Origin: Dryococelus australis
Lineage: Eukaryota > Arthropoda > Insecta > Phasmatodea > Phasmatidae
Direction of reading: 5' to 3'
DNA length: 64,000 nt
Assembly: GCA_029891345.1 (NCBI GenBank)
Contig: CM056998.1
Location: forward strand, 173,314,332-173,378,331
The stretch's first letter is position 1. Every line of letters starts with the position of its first letter. The notes beneath the pieces are model-generated. The model was not told the DNA's origin and did not search any database. It was given only the letters and a program-made list of their open reading frames with translations. Shown here in pieces: positions 11,634 through 23,429 of the stretch. A program made the position numbers and the translations under genes.

Positions 11634-11873
11634 TATAGGCTATTCACGGTAAAGTGAGCACTTTTGAAAGCCCTCTCATTTGGAATAATATCCAATAAAT
11701 ATATTTCATTTTAGCCTCAGACTTTAACTCCAGAGTGCGATGGGATATATACACTGTATTCATATCTTACATGGCTGTATTTATTTAAAAAGTCTTTTAA
11801 AAGGTAAAATATGGCTGGAAATAGAAAGTAACTAGGGCCTCAAAAGTGCTCACTGTATCGTGAACGGCCTATA
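11634..11873 (+). mobile_element. MITE family B2
   Basis: Begins TATAGGCTATTCACGGTAAA and ends ctgtatcgtgaacggcctata, so it has the same tips as family B1. The interior differs and is only about 170 bp (tttcattttagcctcagac, atatggctggaaatagaaag, taactagggcctcaaaag). Four further copies are at 13401, 23184, 45600 and 55929. Confidence 0.85.
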
Positions 11874-11879
11874 CACATA

Positions 11880-13295
11880 ATATTCGGTTACAGTGGAAAA
11901 CGCATTTCACTTATGTCAGCTAATTAAGTTACACGTGAAATGTTTTGTCAGTATGGGATTTAAAAAAAAATCACAAATGTATTCCGCGACAGGCATTTTC
12001 ATAAAATATTTGTAGTTTTTGAATTCAAATGTTCAATGACTCATTCCGGGTTACCTAACATCCTTTGTAAAACTCCTTTTCATCAATAACAGTGACAGCT
12101 AATTGCAAAACCTAAGTATAGTGGAGTATGTGCAGCATATCAGTGCAAATATCGTATTATACCACTCGCTAGGCAATTTTTGAAATAATTATCCAGATTC
12201 ATAATTACACTAGGTGATAGACGTGTATCGTATCGTACTTATACTAGTAGTATTGGAAACACAAGTTGGCATTTTGGGGGGCATGCAATAATGTATGCGG
12301 TAGTGATTGAAAGTTTTCAAAGGCAACGGGTTGAGACAGTGATATATAAAGCGACTAATTAACCGACCGCTAGCCTTCATATGTTTATTTGGATGTTTGT
12401 GGTTGTCTTCGTTATTATATATTGCTTATGTGTAAATAAGTTTCCGAATTTTACTGCGCCAGTAAGAACTCTGCTACTCTTAACATCAAGCATTTGCTAT
12501 TCTTCTACGATTTGTTGGTTCACGTAAATATTGCAGCATTCAGCTGTAATGAGAATAGCAGTTATAGTGTTTTGGAAAACACATTGGCACAAAAGGTTTC
12601 CACGATTTTCAGCTCTCTCGAGGAATGTTTACGATAACAGTTTAAATGCAGTCCTACCAAACTACGTATAAGATATGCATAGGTTTTCACGAAACATACG
12701 CCGTTTCCCAGCGAACAATACGTTTACGCGGAAAAGAGTGTAATGAATACCAAAGTTAAAATATTGAAATTTTCTCAGCCGAATTATACCTCTGCGTGTT
12801 CAGAAGAAAGTTATTTCAGTAATAGCGAAAATGCGTCTGTACCCTATCGAAATTCGTAACTTGACCCGCACTAATGTGTAGAAAATAAGTGTACGCAAAT
12901 CGTAAGAGTACACATTCGGTGTGTCTTATAAACATATCATAAAGTTGGGAAAACGGAATATTTTACGGGTTCCTTTACATGAAAGATGATTGTGTCCATG
13001 GAATTCTGCGCTCTTCAGTCACAAATATTTGTTCATTGGCTGTTGCTCTGGTGTGTCTAATAAACTGTGATCGAATTGCAAAAAAAAAAGTTTGCCGGAT
13101 GGTTTAGGTGTTACGTTTAGGTGTGTGTACGAGCGAATTACAGACTTACAGTATTGGAGTTTCCCAATTACGGTTGCCCCGTCAAGTAGGAAAATGTCTT
13201 CTCACAAATACACGCCACCAATAAGGAAACGAATAATTCTGGATCTTCAGTGGTGTACTGAAATGTAGCATGTGCGGTAATCTTTCCGCGAAATT
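11880..13295. other. AT-rich, gene-free stretch
   Basis: No gene, SINE or repeated family is recognised apart from the flanking MITEs. A run of nine A's at 13080 is the only simple sequence of note. Confidence 0.4.
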
Positions 13296-13296
13296 A

Positions 13297-15432
13297 GGGC
13301 GTGTCTAATTATGCGTGTTTATCTTCCCCAAACATGGGTCGTTTTCAATTACAAAAATTATAGGTTTTTTTTTTAAGGCGTGTTCACGTTGACGCAATTC
13401 TATAGGCTGTTCACGGTTAAGTGAGCAATTTTGAGGCCCTAGTTGCTTTTTTACTTTCAGCCATATTTCATCCTTTAACCACCTTTTTAAATGTAGGTAA
13501 TAAACACAGTGTGTATATTCCACCGCACTTGGTGATTAATGTCCAACGCTAAAATGAAATATGTTTACTGACCATAACTCCAAACGAAAGGACTTTCAAA
13601 AGTCCTCACTTTGCCGTGAATAGCCTATACGTAGAATTGTCAATGGTTTCACGTATGTCGCATTTGAGTTCTAACGCTGTCTAGCAAACATTGCGACATG
13701 GTTAGCTAATTTGTTCGCTTAATATTAAAATATTTTAATATATTATATCCGAAAATCATGCAACATAGTTTATTTGAAATTAAATATTTACATCTTTAAG
13801 TGCGTTGGGTAGTTATAAAAAAAATAAAAATAAAAATATTTATAGTGTCTGTTCAGTTCGTGGCTATTTCATTTGATGTACTTTTCAGCGAATAACGACA
13901 AGATACATTCCACAGCTTCTGCGTAATCACTTATCAGAATCGCAAAACAGTGTTTGGAAGACACGGATATAATTGAATAAATAACACGACGACTGCCGCA
14001 AAATCAATTTGTGGTTAGCCTCGAGTTCCCACCGGCAGTGATATTAATCATCACTGAAAAGAGGAAGCCAAGGATTATTAAAACACAATTAAAATGAGGT
14101 AAGTGAACGGTATTGTCTTGGTTAATATCAAACTTTGCTTAGGGTAAGGCGTTAGCTATCTTACAGAAATTTCAGAGAAATCCACTATCATAAATATTGT
14201 ATTCGTTTCATTTTTATTTAAATTTGTTATACGCGTGATTACACGTGATACTAAAATAAATCATTATTTTTTATTTGTAGAAAATACCGTTTAAATTGAG
14301 GACATCACATGTGTGCACTCTTTCGTGGCATAAATTTTTTTTTAAATCTCATAGTTTTTGCATGTCAAAATCGTAATTTTTGTGTTTTTCTGACGTACAA
14401 ATAAAATTAATGAAAGCATAGAGAACGACATAAATTTTAGCAAGTGTGACTGAAAGGTATTATCTCAATTAATTTTGCCGAAAGCTTGGCAAAATAAACT
14501 GTATAAAAAAATCATAGAATGTAAATAAAAAATTACAAAATTTAGAGTAATTTTTAAAAATTGTAAAAACATTTCGTGGCACTATTTTAATGACTTGTTG
14601 AAGAAACTTGTGGTAATTTATATGAATGTGAATTACCTCATTTTGGTAAGTAAGTTTGTTTTTATTATTTGTACGTGCCAGAAACATAAAAATTATGACT
14701 TTGACATGTCATCATGTAAAAAATATACTATTTAAAATATGTTTTATGAGTGAAAATTGTACTTCACGTTAGTGTATATAAGTTAAATAGTATTTCGTGA
14801 AAATATGTAACAGTGCATATTTTGTGACCAGCATCCATAAGACTGCTAAAAGCAAAATTTAAAAAATTAAAATAAGTAATTTCTGCAAAACTGTTAGTTA
14901 TTTTTTATTATTTGTGTTCTATATAAGGAGTAATCTTGTTAATGTGCCTGTTTTTATGGAAGAGATAAAGAATATATCTGTTTAAGTCAATAAAATTGAA
15001 TTTTGGTTATATAACTTCAAAATATCTTGATATAAACAAGATATAGGTAACATCAAACTTAATTTTATAAACTAAAAAATATTTTACAGAGATATATCAA
15101 GACGTAAAGTAAAGTGTAACAAATAGAAAATATATAACTCACCAGCGACACTTATCTGGCGTCTCATACACAGCTTCCTATTGGCTGGCCACCTCGCGTC
15201 CACTTAGCAATCTGCAATCAAAGGAAATTCCACATCAAGTCTTTGTATGCGTGGAAACATTTCAGTGCTTTATATTTATAAATACAGACACAAATACTCG
15301 GTGATATAATTCAATTACCGGCTAAGATTGGAATTATATTTAGATTTATCTTATGTTATTGAACTTTTGCACTGGAAAAAAATTCTTTGTGATGGCAGCA
15401 ATTTTTTTTCAGTACGCTGATCAGACACGCCC
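13297..15432. mobile_element. 2.1 kb TIR element with TA target duplication (family K)
   Basis: Left end TA|GGGCGTGTCTAATTATGCG and right end ATCAGACACGCCC|TA are inverted over about 13 bases (GGGCGTGTCT-R-AT) and flanked by TA on both sides, as in Tc1/mariner-type insertions. The interior is AT-rich, has no recognisable transposase, and contains a reversed MITE B2 (13401-13629). A further single end of the same type is at about 62641-62656. The match could join two separate insertions of a shorter element. Confidence 0.45.
13401..13629 (-). mobile_element. MITE family B2 nested in element K
   Basis: Begins TATAGGCTGTTCACGGTTAA and ends tttgccgtgaatagcctata. The interior matches the other B2 copies in reverse (gcatgtaggtaataaacac region, ccaccgcacttgg, aaatgaaatatgtttactga). 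Confidence 0.8.
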
Positions 15433-15468
15433 TATGCGATACTGTGAACTAATAGTAAACTTTTAACA

Positions 15469-15889
15469 TAAGGTGTTCACGGTAAACATAGCACTTTTTA
15501 AAGCCCGGCTTAAGATCTACTGGCATGAACGTTGTATATTCTTCCACCTTATGTAAAATTAACATTGCCATGGGCCTCATAACTTTATTCGTGCATCGGT
15601 AAAGTAAAACGGGGAAATGTGCAGAATAGTAAATATTCTACAAAGCTGCTCATTTCTACACTTAGCTGCATTAAAAAATATAATGCGAAGACATAATATG
15701 AGTTACCACAAATGGTCACCTGACAATTTTTATTCGACGTTAAGACAGATCTACTTTCCTTCCATCGTTACCAACTTTACTTGGCGCATGTCACTAGTGT
15801 GTCCGTTATAATATATGCGGGTAGGAGCAGTGACTTTTTTTCTAAGGTTGATTTCAAAAGTGCTCACTTTAACGTGAACACAGCCTTTA
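15469..15889 (+). mobile_element. MITE family B1, near full length
   Basis: Both TIRs are recognisable (aaggtgttcacggtaaac; ctttaacgtgaacacagcc) with the B1 interior between them. Tips are more diverged than in the copy at 54829. Confidence 0.8.
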
Positions 15890-17275
15890 CACGTGCGGCA
15901 AACTGCGTGTTGCTTCATAGCTCAAGTATCTAGAGAACTGTACAGAACAGCATGGTAGCATGTCTTAGCGCGAAATGATAGAGTCTGTGTGTACTTCACA
16001 GATGATCTCGGCTTAATTTAATTTTGTGTAATATAATCAAACAGATGATTTCTTTAAATACTGTTATGTGATTACACTCAGTCATTTAATTTCAGAATTT
16101 ATCTTATATCTACATTTATGTTTTAATGCTTTAAAAATCAGGCATGAATATGGTACACAATATGGTATTTTACTACGTACTAGACTCACACGCAAAACAA
16201 TCACCAGTAAATATAAAGTGCCTCTCAGAAAAGAACCGGAAAAAATATTACAGCGTGTCCAGAGAGGTTTAGTCCCCAAGTCGCTGAATTGGAAAATTTT
16301 TCTCACCCTTATGTACTTCCAAATATTCAAGATCAGAGTATATATTTTTAACCTTGTGAATGAATAACTCTAAAATTAGTATTTTCTATCAGCCACTAAA
16401 TAATTTGTTACCAGTTTTTATTGTGGCAATCACAAAATTAAAACTTTTGTTACCAATTAGATATTTATTTGTGGTAACTACAGAAAACTTGGCAGGTTGG
16501 TCTCCCTACAAAATATTTTCCTCCGGCAAGTATTTTAATAACTTATTACAGTATATCTTAGGAGTCGGTTCAACATAACTACGCGAAACACGTTTAGTCC
16601 TACTCCAAGACCGTGAGCAAATAAAAATAATTGGCATGCCAGATGATCATAGACACATTGTTAATAATCCAGGTTGCCCGGAAATTTTACGGTTTCATCT
16701 CAATGGAAAAAAAAAAATCTCATACTTGATTTATCCACTCACAATTTTATTTGTTTATTGGTTGCTGCGCCAAAAGTTACTATTTTTTTCCTTGGCCTTG
16801 GTTTTTTATGATGCACTCTTAAGTGTTTGTTACCTATCAGATTTCTCCTTAACGCATCGGGAAAAACTCACCTGATTACAGAAATAACAGTTCAGTTAAG
16901 CGCGTGTGAAATTTTTCTTGCCATCTCACAATCTGGTAAAATTTTCAGCTATCTGTTATACCATTAAAAGAACTTGCACTCTTTACGTGTTATTTATTTT
17001 TCTAGAAGCGCTTCTATTTCGCGAACCGATTCTGCGATTAGTCATACTTAAAACACTCAAGCTGAGACCAGCTGTCGTGATAGTTTTGCACCACCTGTAA
17101 TCGATTGCACATAGTCGATGTTCGCTGGGACAGTCAGTGCATCCCGTAAGTACATTCGGCAAGTATGGCGTGGTATTATGTACAGGCAGCGTGCATTTTC
17201 ATCTCCTGAGCCGCGAGGAGCATCGCAAGTCCCGGCGTTGCAAAACGTTTTTTGAGGTGCATAGTTTACGCGTGT
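15890..17275. other. AT-rich DNA, no gene recognised
   Basis: Several short plus-strand frames (16068-16367, 16360-16578, 16636-16875, 16906-17100) follow one another but share no family, start context or splice pattern. I regard them as chance in AT-rich sequence. A weak match links 16450-16505 with 47325-47395 (a/t-rich tract then ggt(a/g)actacaraaa), possibly an old repeat. Confidence 0.35.
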
Positions 17276-17705
17276 AATAGTCTATTCGCAGTTTATTCAC
17301 ACTTTTTTAAAATAAAACCTTTGAAAAATCACCCCATGTATGACGTTTATGCCTGTTTTATATATTTATATATAATTTATCACAGGCGTTTTACACTTGT
17401 GTTAATATAAAAGTATCTTATTATTTTGAGAAACTGAACTTTTACTTTTATATCATCTATAATATTTCATTTTTAATTAATACAAATAATAACAGGGAGA
17501 AAATAAACGTGTTGGCAGTGGCATGTAAGAAATAGTTCTTACGCAAAATGTAATTAAATTGTGTACGCGCCATGCGGTGCGTTACCTTTTCGGTGTAATT
17601 TTCTAGGCTTGGTCAAACTTTGCTTGCGTGAGCCGTAGGTATATCCTGGAAGCAGAACTTTAGCAGGGGTTCGGAAAAGTTGAAAGTAACCGAGAATGGA
17701 CTATA
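17276..17705 (+). mobile_element. MITE family C, copy 1
   Basis: About 430 bp with imperfect TIRs: left atagtctattcgcagttta; right gtaaccgagaatggactata (inverse TATAGTCCATTCTCGGTTAC). It shares tttgaaaaatc, ccccatgtatgacg, acagggagaaaataaa and agaactttagcaggg with the copy at 20724. The tip resembles the family-B tip (TATAGGCTATTCACGGTAAA). Confidence 0.75.
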
Positions 17706-17732
17706 GCTTTCTGTTTACGAATCATCGTCGTT

Positions 17733-18690
17733 CACACTCTAAAACAGAATCAGTGTGAATTTCGCTGCTTCAATCAGCCAACAGTACCTGACTAATTCAA
17801 CAGTCACTCCAATGAGTTCAACCGACGATTCAGTGAAAAACGCCAAATTGCCTTCACTTATTGTTTCAGTGAAATTTTATCAGTAATTATTTTCACTCTC
17901 ATTCGGTGGTTTATTTGTGTCTGATGGATCAATTAAACAGCGTGGAAAAATGGCCGTCAAACAACGTTTAAAAATGGCTTTTAAATAACGTGTTGCAAGT
18001 GAAATTACAACGAATAAACTAATAAAACCAGTACAAAATACTTTCTAAAATGTGTTTCGTCTTCCCAAACAATATTTAAGAGGTAATGTGAACATTCATC
18101 CTTCATTCCGATTTTACTACCACTTTCGTTTCGTTTTCATGTAATCATCACAGTGCTCGGTTAGAAAGTTTAAACTGCATATAATGTGATGAAGAGAATG
18201 CGCTCATATAAACTATTCGTTTTAACAATCCTAACGGTACCAATCAAACCAAAAATGAATAATAAGGGAATTTTATTTAAAGCTTTGCTTATACATATTT
18301 TTCTCTTATTTATGTTGTCAACTTAGCTTGGTAGCGCAGATGGTAAATATACCGGCTCAAAATCGAAGTGGTAATGATGTTTGGGTTCAATTCCGGCCAC
18401 CTCCGAGACTTTTCAACTTTTTTAAATTACGGTTAATTGCACAATATTAATAGTAAACTATCGGAAATGAGTTAATTTCTCGTAATTATTTGGCTACATT
18501 CAATAAAAACTGTATTTAATTCGCCACTGCAGTCGGCCGTTACATATTCAATCAGTGAAACTGTCAATCAACAAAATTTTTTTCTCTGAAACAGTCAATG
18601 GTTTTCCACTGTTTATAAGCGGAGCCATTTTCACTGATTCGAGTAGTTGGAATTCACTGCGAATCAGTGATTCGAATTTAGAGTGCAGTA
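17733..18690. mobile_element. 0.96 kb TIR element with subterminal repeats (family G)
   Basis: The left tip CACTCTAAAACAGAATCAGT and the right tip (inverse CACTCTAAATTCGAATCACT) form an imperfect TIR. The motif tcagtga(a) recurs many times near both ends (17755, 17828, 17867, 18552, 18634 and others), the clustered subterminal pattern typical of hAT-like non-autonomous elements. No transposase is seen. A tRNA-like segment lies inside (18329-18406). Confidence 0.5.
18329..18406 (+). ncRNA. tRNA-like segment inside element G
   Basis: gcttggtagcgcagatggta resembles a tRNA 5' half with an A box, and gggttcaattccggccacc resembles the B box and T arm about 50 bases later. The acceptor ends do not pair convincingly, so it is read as a decayed tRNA or SINE head rather than a working tRNA gene. 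Confidence 0.4.
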
Positions 18691-18699
18691 CCGGACTGA

Positions 18700-19900
18700 C
18701 TTCATTCTGGCCGGTCCAGTGATGTGAGGGAATGCCTTCTCACAGAGACAGACACAAGACAGACAATAATCTAGGTGAAACTGCATGTGTGCACGTGGAA
18801 TATTGGATTACAACTTGCAAGTACGTTTTTATATTTTTTTTCGATAAACACGTGACTTGACTTACTTAGTTTTATACGTAAAGGATAACCGAGACATTAA
18901 ACTAAGAAATAAGGGCGAACCATGGGAAAACCATCCCTAGCGTTTATGAACGGAATGTAAGAGAGGACCACCTGAATGCGAGTCAGAGAGGAAACCGCAG
19001 GACCACAGAATGCTTAAGAATACAACAGGCATTCACCTAGTGGCATACACGCCAGCAAGATGGTTCCACTGTCAAACATCATGTATACAGCCGAGTGAAA
19101 CCTAACAGTCAGATTTTCTCTTCAAGACAACCGTCTGTAACGCACGTTATTTTATATCATTTTATATCAAAGACAAGAAAAAGACTACAGCTTACGTTAA
19201 AAACTCTGTGAATATTTCGTAAGATTTGAGTGATTCCAGTGAAACTGTTTTTACAAGCTTTCAAAGTTTGATACTTAGAGCGTTACACTGATTTTTGTGA
19301 AGTTGCACTCAGACAGTGCAATGTCAGGTTATCAGAAGGAAGAAAAAACAGGGCAACGACAGAGGGCCTGCCAGGTATTATCGCCGGCATAAAATCATTA
19401 CAAACTGGACGAACCATAGTTTACGCATGTAGACAGCGGAAGGCGACCTCGTAATCCATTTGTGGGTCTTCATCGGTCGCTGTGGTGCTATACGAGTGTA
19501 TGAGTTGCCCTTGCGAAGTGATTCATGATTCACATTTTTTAAATCTATTTTGTTACAGTTGCGCTATAATGCAAATGTGGGAGCAACTTTCTGGCTAAAA
19601 TAACTTAGTAATACCTGGGCACGAACACAGAACCCCGTGGTTCGAAGATGATGCGTAAGCGACTTCGGCCACGGAAGTCGCGCATAATAACAACAGAGAA
19701 AAGGAGAATTCACCTTGGAAATTTTTGCGTACGAGGCGTGACATATATAGTGAATGCATATCAAGGCTTATAAACCAATTCTACATAACCTAATATTCTC
19801 ATATTACAACACGAACCTGTTAAATTTCTATACATATAAATCTGATCACCAACATTGAATGTCATTTTCTTTCGTGAATCCATAACAGGATTTCCAAATT
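18700..19900. other. Unassigned DNA
   Basis: No gene or repeated family recognised. Base composition is mixed, and the frame at 19564-19764 (minus strand) has no motif. Confidence 0.35.
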
Positions 19901-19903
19901 AAC

Positions 19904-20171
19904 TTATAGAAATGTTGTCCAACAAATTATATCTCGTGAATCTATTTCACCAATGTCTTTAGGTTTTGGGTCCTTAACATTATTTGCTCGTCTAAAGAAA
20001 CAGAACTCTAAAAATCCAGAGCCAGCTTTTGCAGTAACACCTTGTAGTCCAAATATAAATAACAATGACAATAAAATATAACTTTCTTCCGTGTCCACAA
20101 CACGTACTCTCCATTCAGCATCGTCTTTGTTAAAGTCCCTTTCAATAGAGTGAATGTTGCGAAACACCTTC
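19904..20171 (-). CDS. Possible internal exon of an unrecognised membrane protein
   Basis: On the minus strand an open frame runs for about 87 codons with well-mixed amino-acid use: NIHSIERDFNKDDAEWRVRV, then a hydrophobic run YILLSLLFIFGLQGV that could be one membrane segment, then a charged tail with KDPKPKDIGEIDSRD. There is no ATG at its start. Instead a textbook 3' splice acceptor (tttttatttctccag) lies directly upstream on the minus strand, so an exon is more likely than a complete gene. A weak donor (gtgaaat) follows the codons for KDIG. I do not recognise the family. It could also be a transposon or pseudogene fragment, or chance; antisense frames here carry no better signal. Confidence 0.3.
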
Positions 20172-20179
20172 CTGGAGAA

Positions 20180-20720
20180 ATAAAAACTTCACATACTCCC
20201 CATCCCCTATCTACACACCACTCTATATGTATATTCCGCTGGTGCTACAGGTTATCAAAACTCACCCTGTACACCTTTTCTTTTTTCTCCTCTTCAAGTG
20301 ATTGGGAATGGTGCGTCCTTTCAAATCATATTTTCGTTTTGGGAAACCGGTATAGGTCACATGTCAGATATGGCAAAAAAATGTGAAGGATGTTCGAGCA
20401 CAGGAATGCGTTTGTCTGATAAAAACTGCTTCATTGAGGACGAGGAGCGCGTTGTCCCGATGCAGTCTCTAGTTTTTTTTTTTTTTTTATCTTCCAAAGA
20501 TTCCGTTTTCCTTCCACACTCGTTCTTACGGCTTCGTTTGGACTTAAAATCCACCAGGAATTTCGGAGTCACGCATCGGTATAGTTCAACTGTAAACTTG
20601 ATCCTGGCAACATAACAGCTTTCTTTCGCCAAAGCCCCGGGGGCGAAGTTAACTATATATAAAGACGAGTTGATGATTGTTTACTCCGGAAACATTAAAG
20701 AACTTCTCATTACGCTTCTC
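20180..20720. other. Unassigned stretch with overlapping frames
   Basis: Plus-strand frame 20298-20615 and minus-strand frame 20357-20632 overlap across a T16 run (about 20472-20488). The minus frame is lysine- and serine-rich (SKRSRKNECGRKTES, then KKKKK from the homopolymer). Neither shows a known domain, and both may be chance or fragments of one old insertion. Confidence 0.3.
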
Positions 20721-20723
20721 AAC

Positions 20724-21162
20724 TATAGCTAATGCACGGTTTCTTCAGCCTTTTTGAATCAAACCTTTGAAAAATCTCCCCATGTATGACGTGTTTAGTT
20801 ATTTGCTCAATACATCCTGTATCACAAGCGTTTTATACTTGTGTTCATTAAAGTTACTTTTTTCCCTGTAAAATTTAAATGTTGTTAATATCTTATCTAT
20901 AAATGATAATTCTTTATTGATAAATAATTTGAATAAAAAACAGGGAGAAAATAGGTATGTTGGTATCGTCTAGTGAGAAACAGTTCTTATACAAAATATC
21001 ATTACAACTGAGTGTGCACGAATGTCGAATGTGGTGCGTTGTCCCTCTGGAGTAATTCTCCAGACTTGTTAAGCTCAGTTTGTACGAGGCGGAGGAATAT
21101 TCTAGAAGTAGAACTTTAGCAGGGTTTCATAAAATGCTGAAGTAACCGTGAATGGATTATAG
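20724..21162 (+). mobile_element. MITE family C, copy 2
   Basis: Left tip ctatagctaatgcacggttt and right tip gtaaccgtgaatggattata form imperfect TIRs. The interior matches the copy at 17276 (tttgaaaaatctccccatg, acagggagaaaatagg, agaactttagcagggttt). Confidence 0.75.
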
Positions 21163-21494
21163 AGTACAGCCCCAAGGGTGTTCGATCGTGTAACGCAACA
21201 GCCACACCTTCGTGCAGAGATGTGGTGCGAAGCTACCCAGCACAACGACGCCTCAAACAAGAGGCGAACTCGCACACATAAAGTGCTCAACCACCCAACA
21301 GGCTTTACTGTCACGTGAGTCCTGACATCTGTGATCACGGAGACATGACGTTGCGATCAGGCCGGACCAGTAGTGGTTCCTGCCCAACTCTCGGTCGTGG
21401 TCCAAGCCACAAGAACCGAGTAGGTGTAACCTGATGGTTCCGACTCCAGCATGACAATGAAGCTCCCGCCATCTGTACAAGGCCACAGAATACT

Positions 21495-21715
21495 TGAATA
21501 TACAGAAGTGGAACAACCGTCTCTACCGCGAACTCCAGCAACATGGCGCCACTCCGTCCGCCCAGTAAGCGCCTGGTAACTGACATGCCATGCAGCAGCC
21601 CAGCCGATACGAAATATTTCGCAGCACACGATAGCCAATCAGACGAAACGCCCAATTCCAGAGCCTGGCGCAGCCAGTCAGAGAATGAGCAGGACTGAAT
21701 CAAAGGAACTGCCTT
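21495..21715 (-). repeat. Dispersed repeat F, copy 1
   Basis: The reverse complement matches 24066-24330 and the reverse complement of 53440-53660: ttcctttgat, (c/t)attctctgactggctg, (g)tctgattggcta, and gcgccatgttgctgg. It is relatively GC-rich with repeated attggct/ccaat-type motifs. Class unknown. Overlapping minus-strand frames of 87-122 codons here have no domain support. Confidence 0.6.
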
Positions 21716-21781
21716 GACATTTCACCTCCGTGTGCTTACTTACTGCGTGACAAGGTCACGCGCAAGAAGCTCTAACTTCTA

Positions 21782-22149
21782 AAACGCTGGAATCACAATA
21801 GCGTGACAGATGCGACGCGACAACAAAAATTCCCGTTAATGTGAAACTTCTATTTACCTCCTTGTGATTAACATTTTAAAATATTTGTTTTTATAAATGG
21901 TTTCTTGCTACTACATACTAACCTCTTTTGCAATGGCCATTAATGTTTCCATTATTTTCTTATTTTGTAATCGTTCAAATCGCGCCCGCGACGGGAATAA
22001 ATTATAAATATTTTCTATTAGGAAATCTTGTCGTGGGAGCGAATTTCGTCGCGTTGACGTCACAGAAATCTCAATCCTGATTGGCTGGAAAATTATTTTA
22101 TTCGCGTCGTGCCCATTGCGTCTTTCGCGCTGTTGTGATTCCAGCATTA
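21782..22149. mobile_element. Short TIR element J, MITE-like (368 bp)
   Basis: Left tip ACGCTGGAATCACAATAGCG and right tip (inverse) AATGCTGGAATCACAACAGC, followed on both sides by (a/g)atgcgacgcgac-like subterminal sequence. The 1.28 kb element at 37621-38899 has the same tips and subterminal pattern (aatgctgg, gcgacgcgac, gacgt(c/t) tracts), so both belong to one family. Confidence 0.7.
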
Positions 22150-23000
22150 CTCTTTCGGTGCGGGAGGCGCACAGGTGTCTCATGACAACGGCTGAACCCT
22201 CCTGGATACTTGTTAATTTTTCCATTAGTCCTTATTAGACTGCTTGTCACGCTAAGTGGTCCAGAGTAAAGGGAGTGTGTGACGACCAGCACAATGTAGT
22301 TGGGTAGTAATTTTGGTAATGAAGTCACTTTAAAAACTCTCGTGCTGTATGGTCCAGCTTCATTTCCCTTCCTCCAAGCCCCTTATCACTCCCCATCCCC
22401 AATCAAGAATCGCCTTCACTCTCTGCTGGAACGTGACCTGGGCCTCGCTCCACCAGGCAAGAGGGTGGGCGATGGCGAGAGAAGGGTAGTTCGAAGGTAT
22501 TTGAAATGCGGCTTCCCTTTTTTTCCTTTGGGAAATTAGTGATAATTTTGTTCGGCGCCCCCCCCCCCCCCTTTCAATGCAAATATCTGCGCGCTCGACA
22601 GAGGATGCTCCGAGCAAGCTAGCTCGCGATTCAAATTAGTTTCCGAGTGGGGAGAACGTTCGTTCGGAGCATGTGTACGAGTGGAGAAAACCGGACAGAA
22701 AATTTCGGAAAACAGGCGCGGTAATTATTCGCACCCCTCTTCGCGTTTACGTCAGACACGCTCCCCGCGCGCTTCGCACTTATCGCATTAACCGCGGCGG
22801 GGGAGGCAACTCGTGCTTAATTTAGCGGCCAGTGGATTTCCACCCGCGTATAATTTCGCCGTGATTAAAACGACCGGCAGACAATTTTCAAAACACTTGT
22901 TTGTCCAGACCGCGAGGGAGTTGATCCAAATTTATTTTGCCGAGGGTTGTGTTTCTGCTTGAGATAATTACTAACTACGTATTTGCCTGTGTAACCCTAC
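22150..23000. other. GC-rich, apparently single-copy block
   Basis: Between about 22340 and 22990 the sequence is clearly richer in G+C and CpG than its surroundings and matches no repeat family here. It contains a C17-like run at 22558 and a stretch (22780-22950) with homeodomain-type TAAT cores and gattaaaacgaccggc. It has no convincing protein frame. It may be a regulatory or conserved non-coding region or a single-copy remnant of a GC-rich element. Confidence 0.3.
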
Positions 23001-23183
23001 AAATTATTATCTGGAATAATTGAAAATCGTCCTTCTTCCTGAATACTGTTAAAATAAGCAGATATAAGATTCACTTAATTAATAAATACAGAACGTTTAG
23101 TGTTTTACAGTAAAGTAAGCCAGTTTAATTAGTGGTATCGATTCTTCCAGGCTACCAAAACGGTCCTCAACGTACTACATTAC

Positions 23184-23425
23184 TATAGGCCGCACACAGT
23201 AAAGTGATCAATTTTTGAAGCTGTTTCATTATATATAATAACCAATAAATACATTTCATTGTGGCCTCGGAATTTTGGTTTTGGGTATGGGGAAGGCATA
23301 CACAGTGTTTATTACTCACATGGCAGGGTTTACATTAACAAGTGGCCGCAAGATATAACTTGGTTCAAAGAAAAAAGTACTAACTAGGGCTTCAAAAGTG
23401 CTCATATAACCGCGAACGGCCTATA
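23184..23425 (+). mobile_element. MITE family B2
   Basis: Begins tataggccgcacacagtaaa and ends tataaccgcgaacggcctata. The interior matches 11634-11873 (tttcattgtggcctcgga, actagggcttcaaaagtg). Tips are more diverged than in other copies. Confidence 0.75.
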
Positions 23426-23429
23426 AGGG

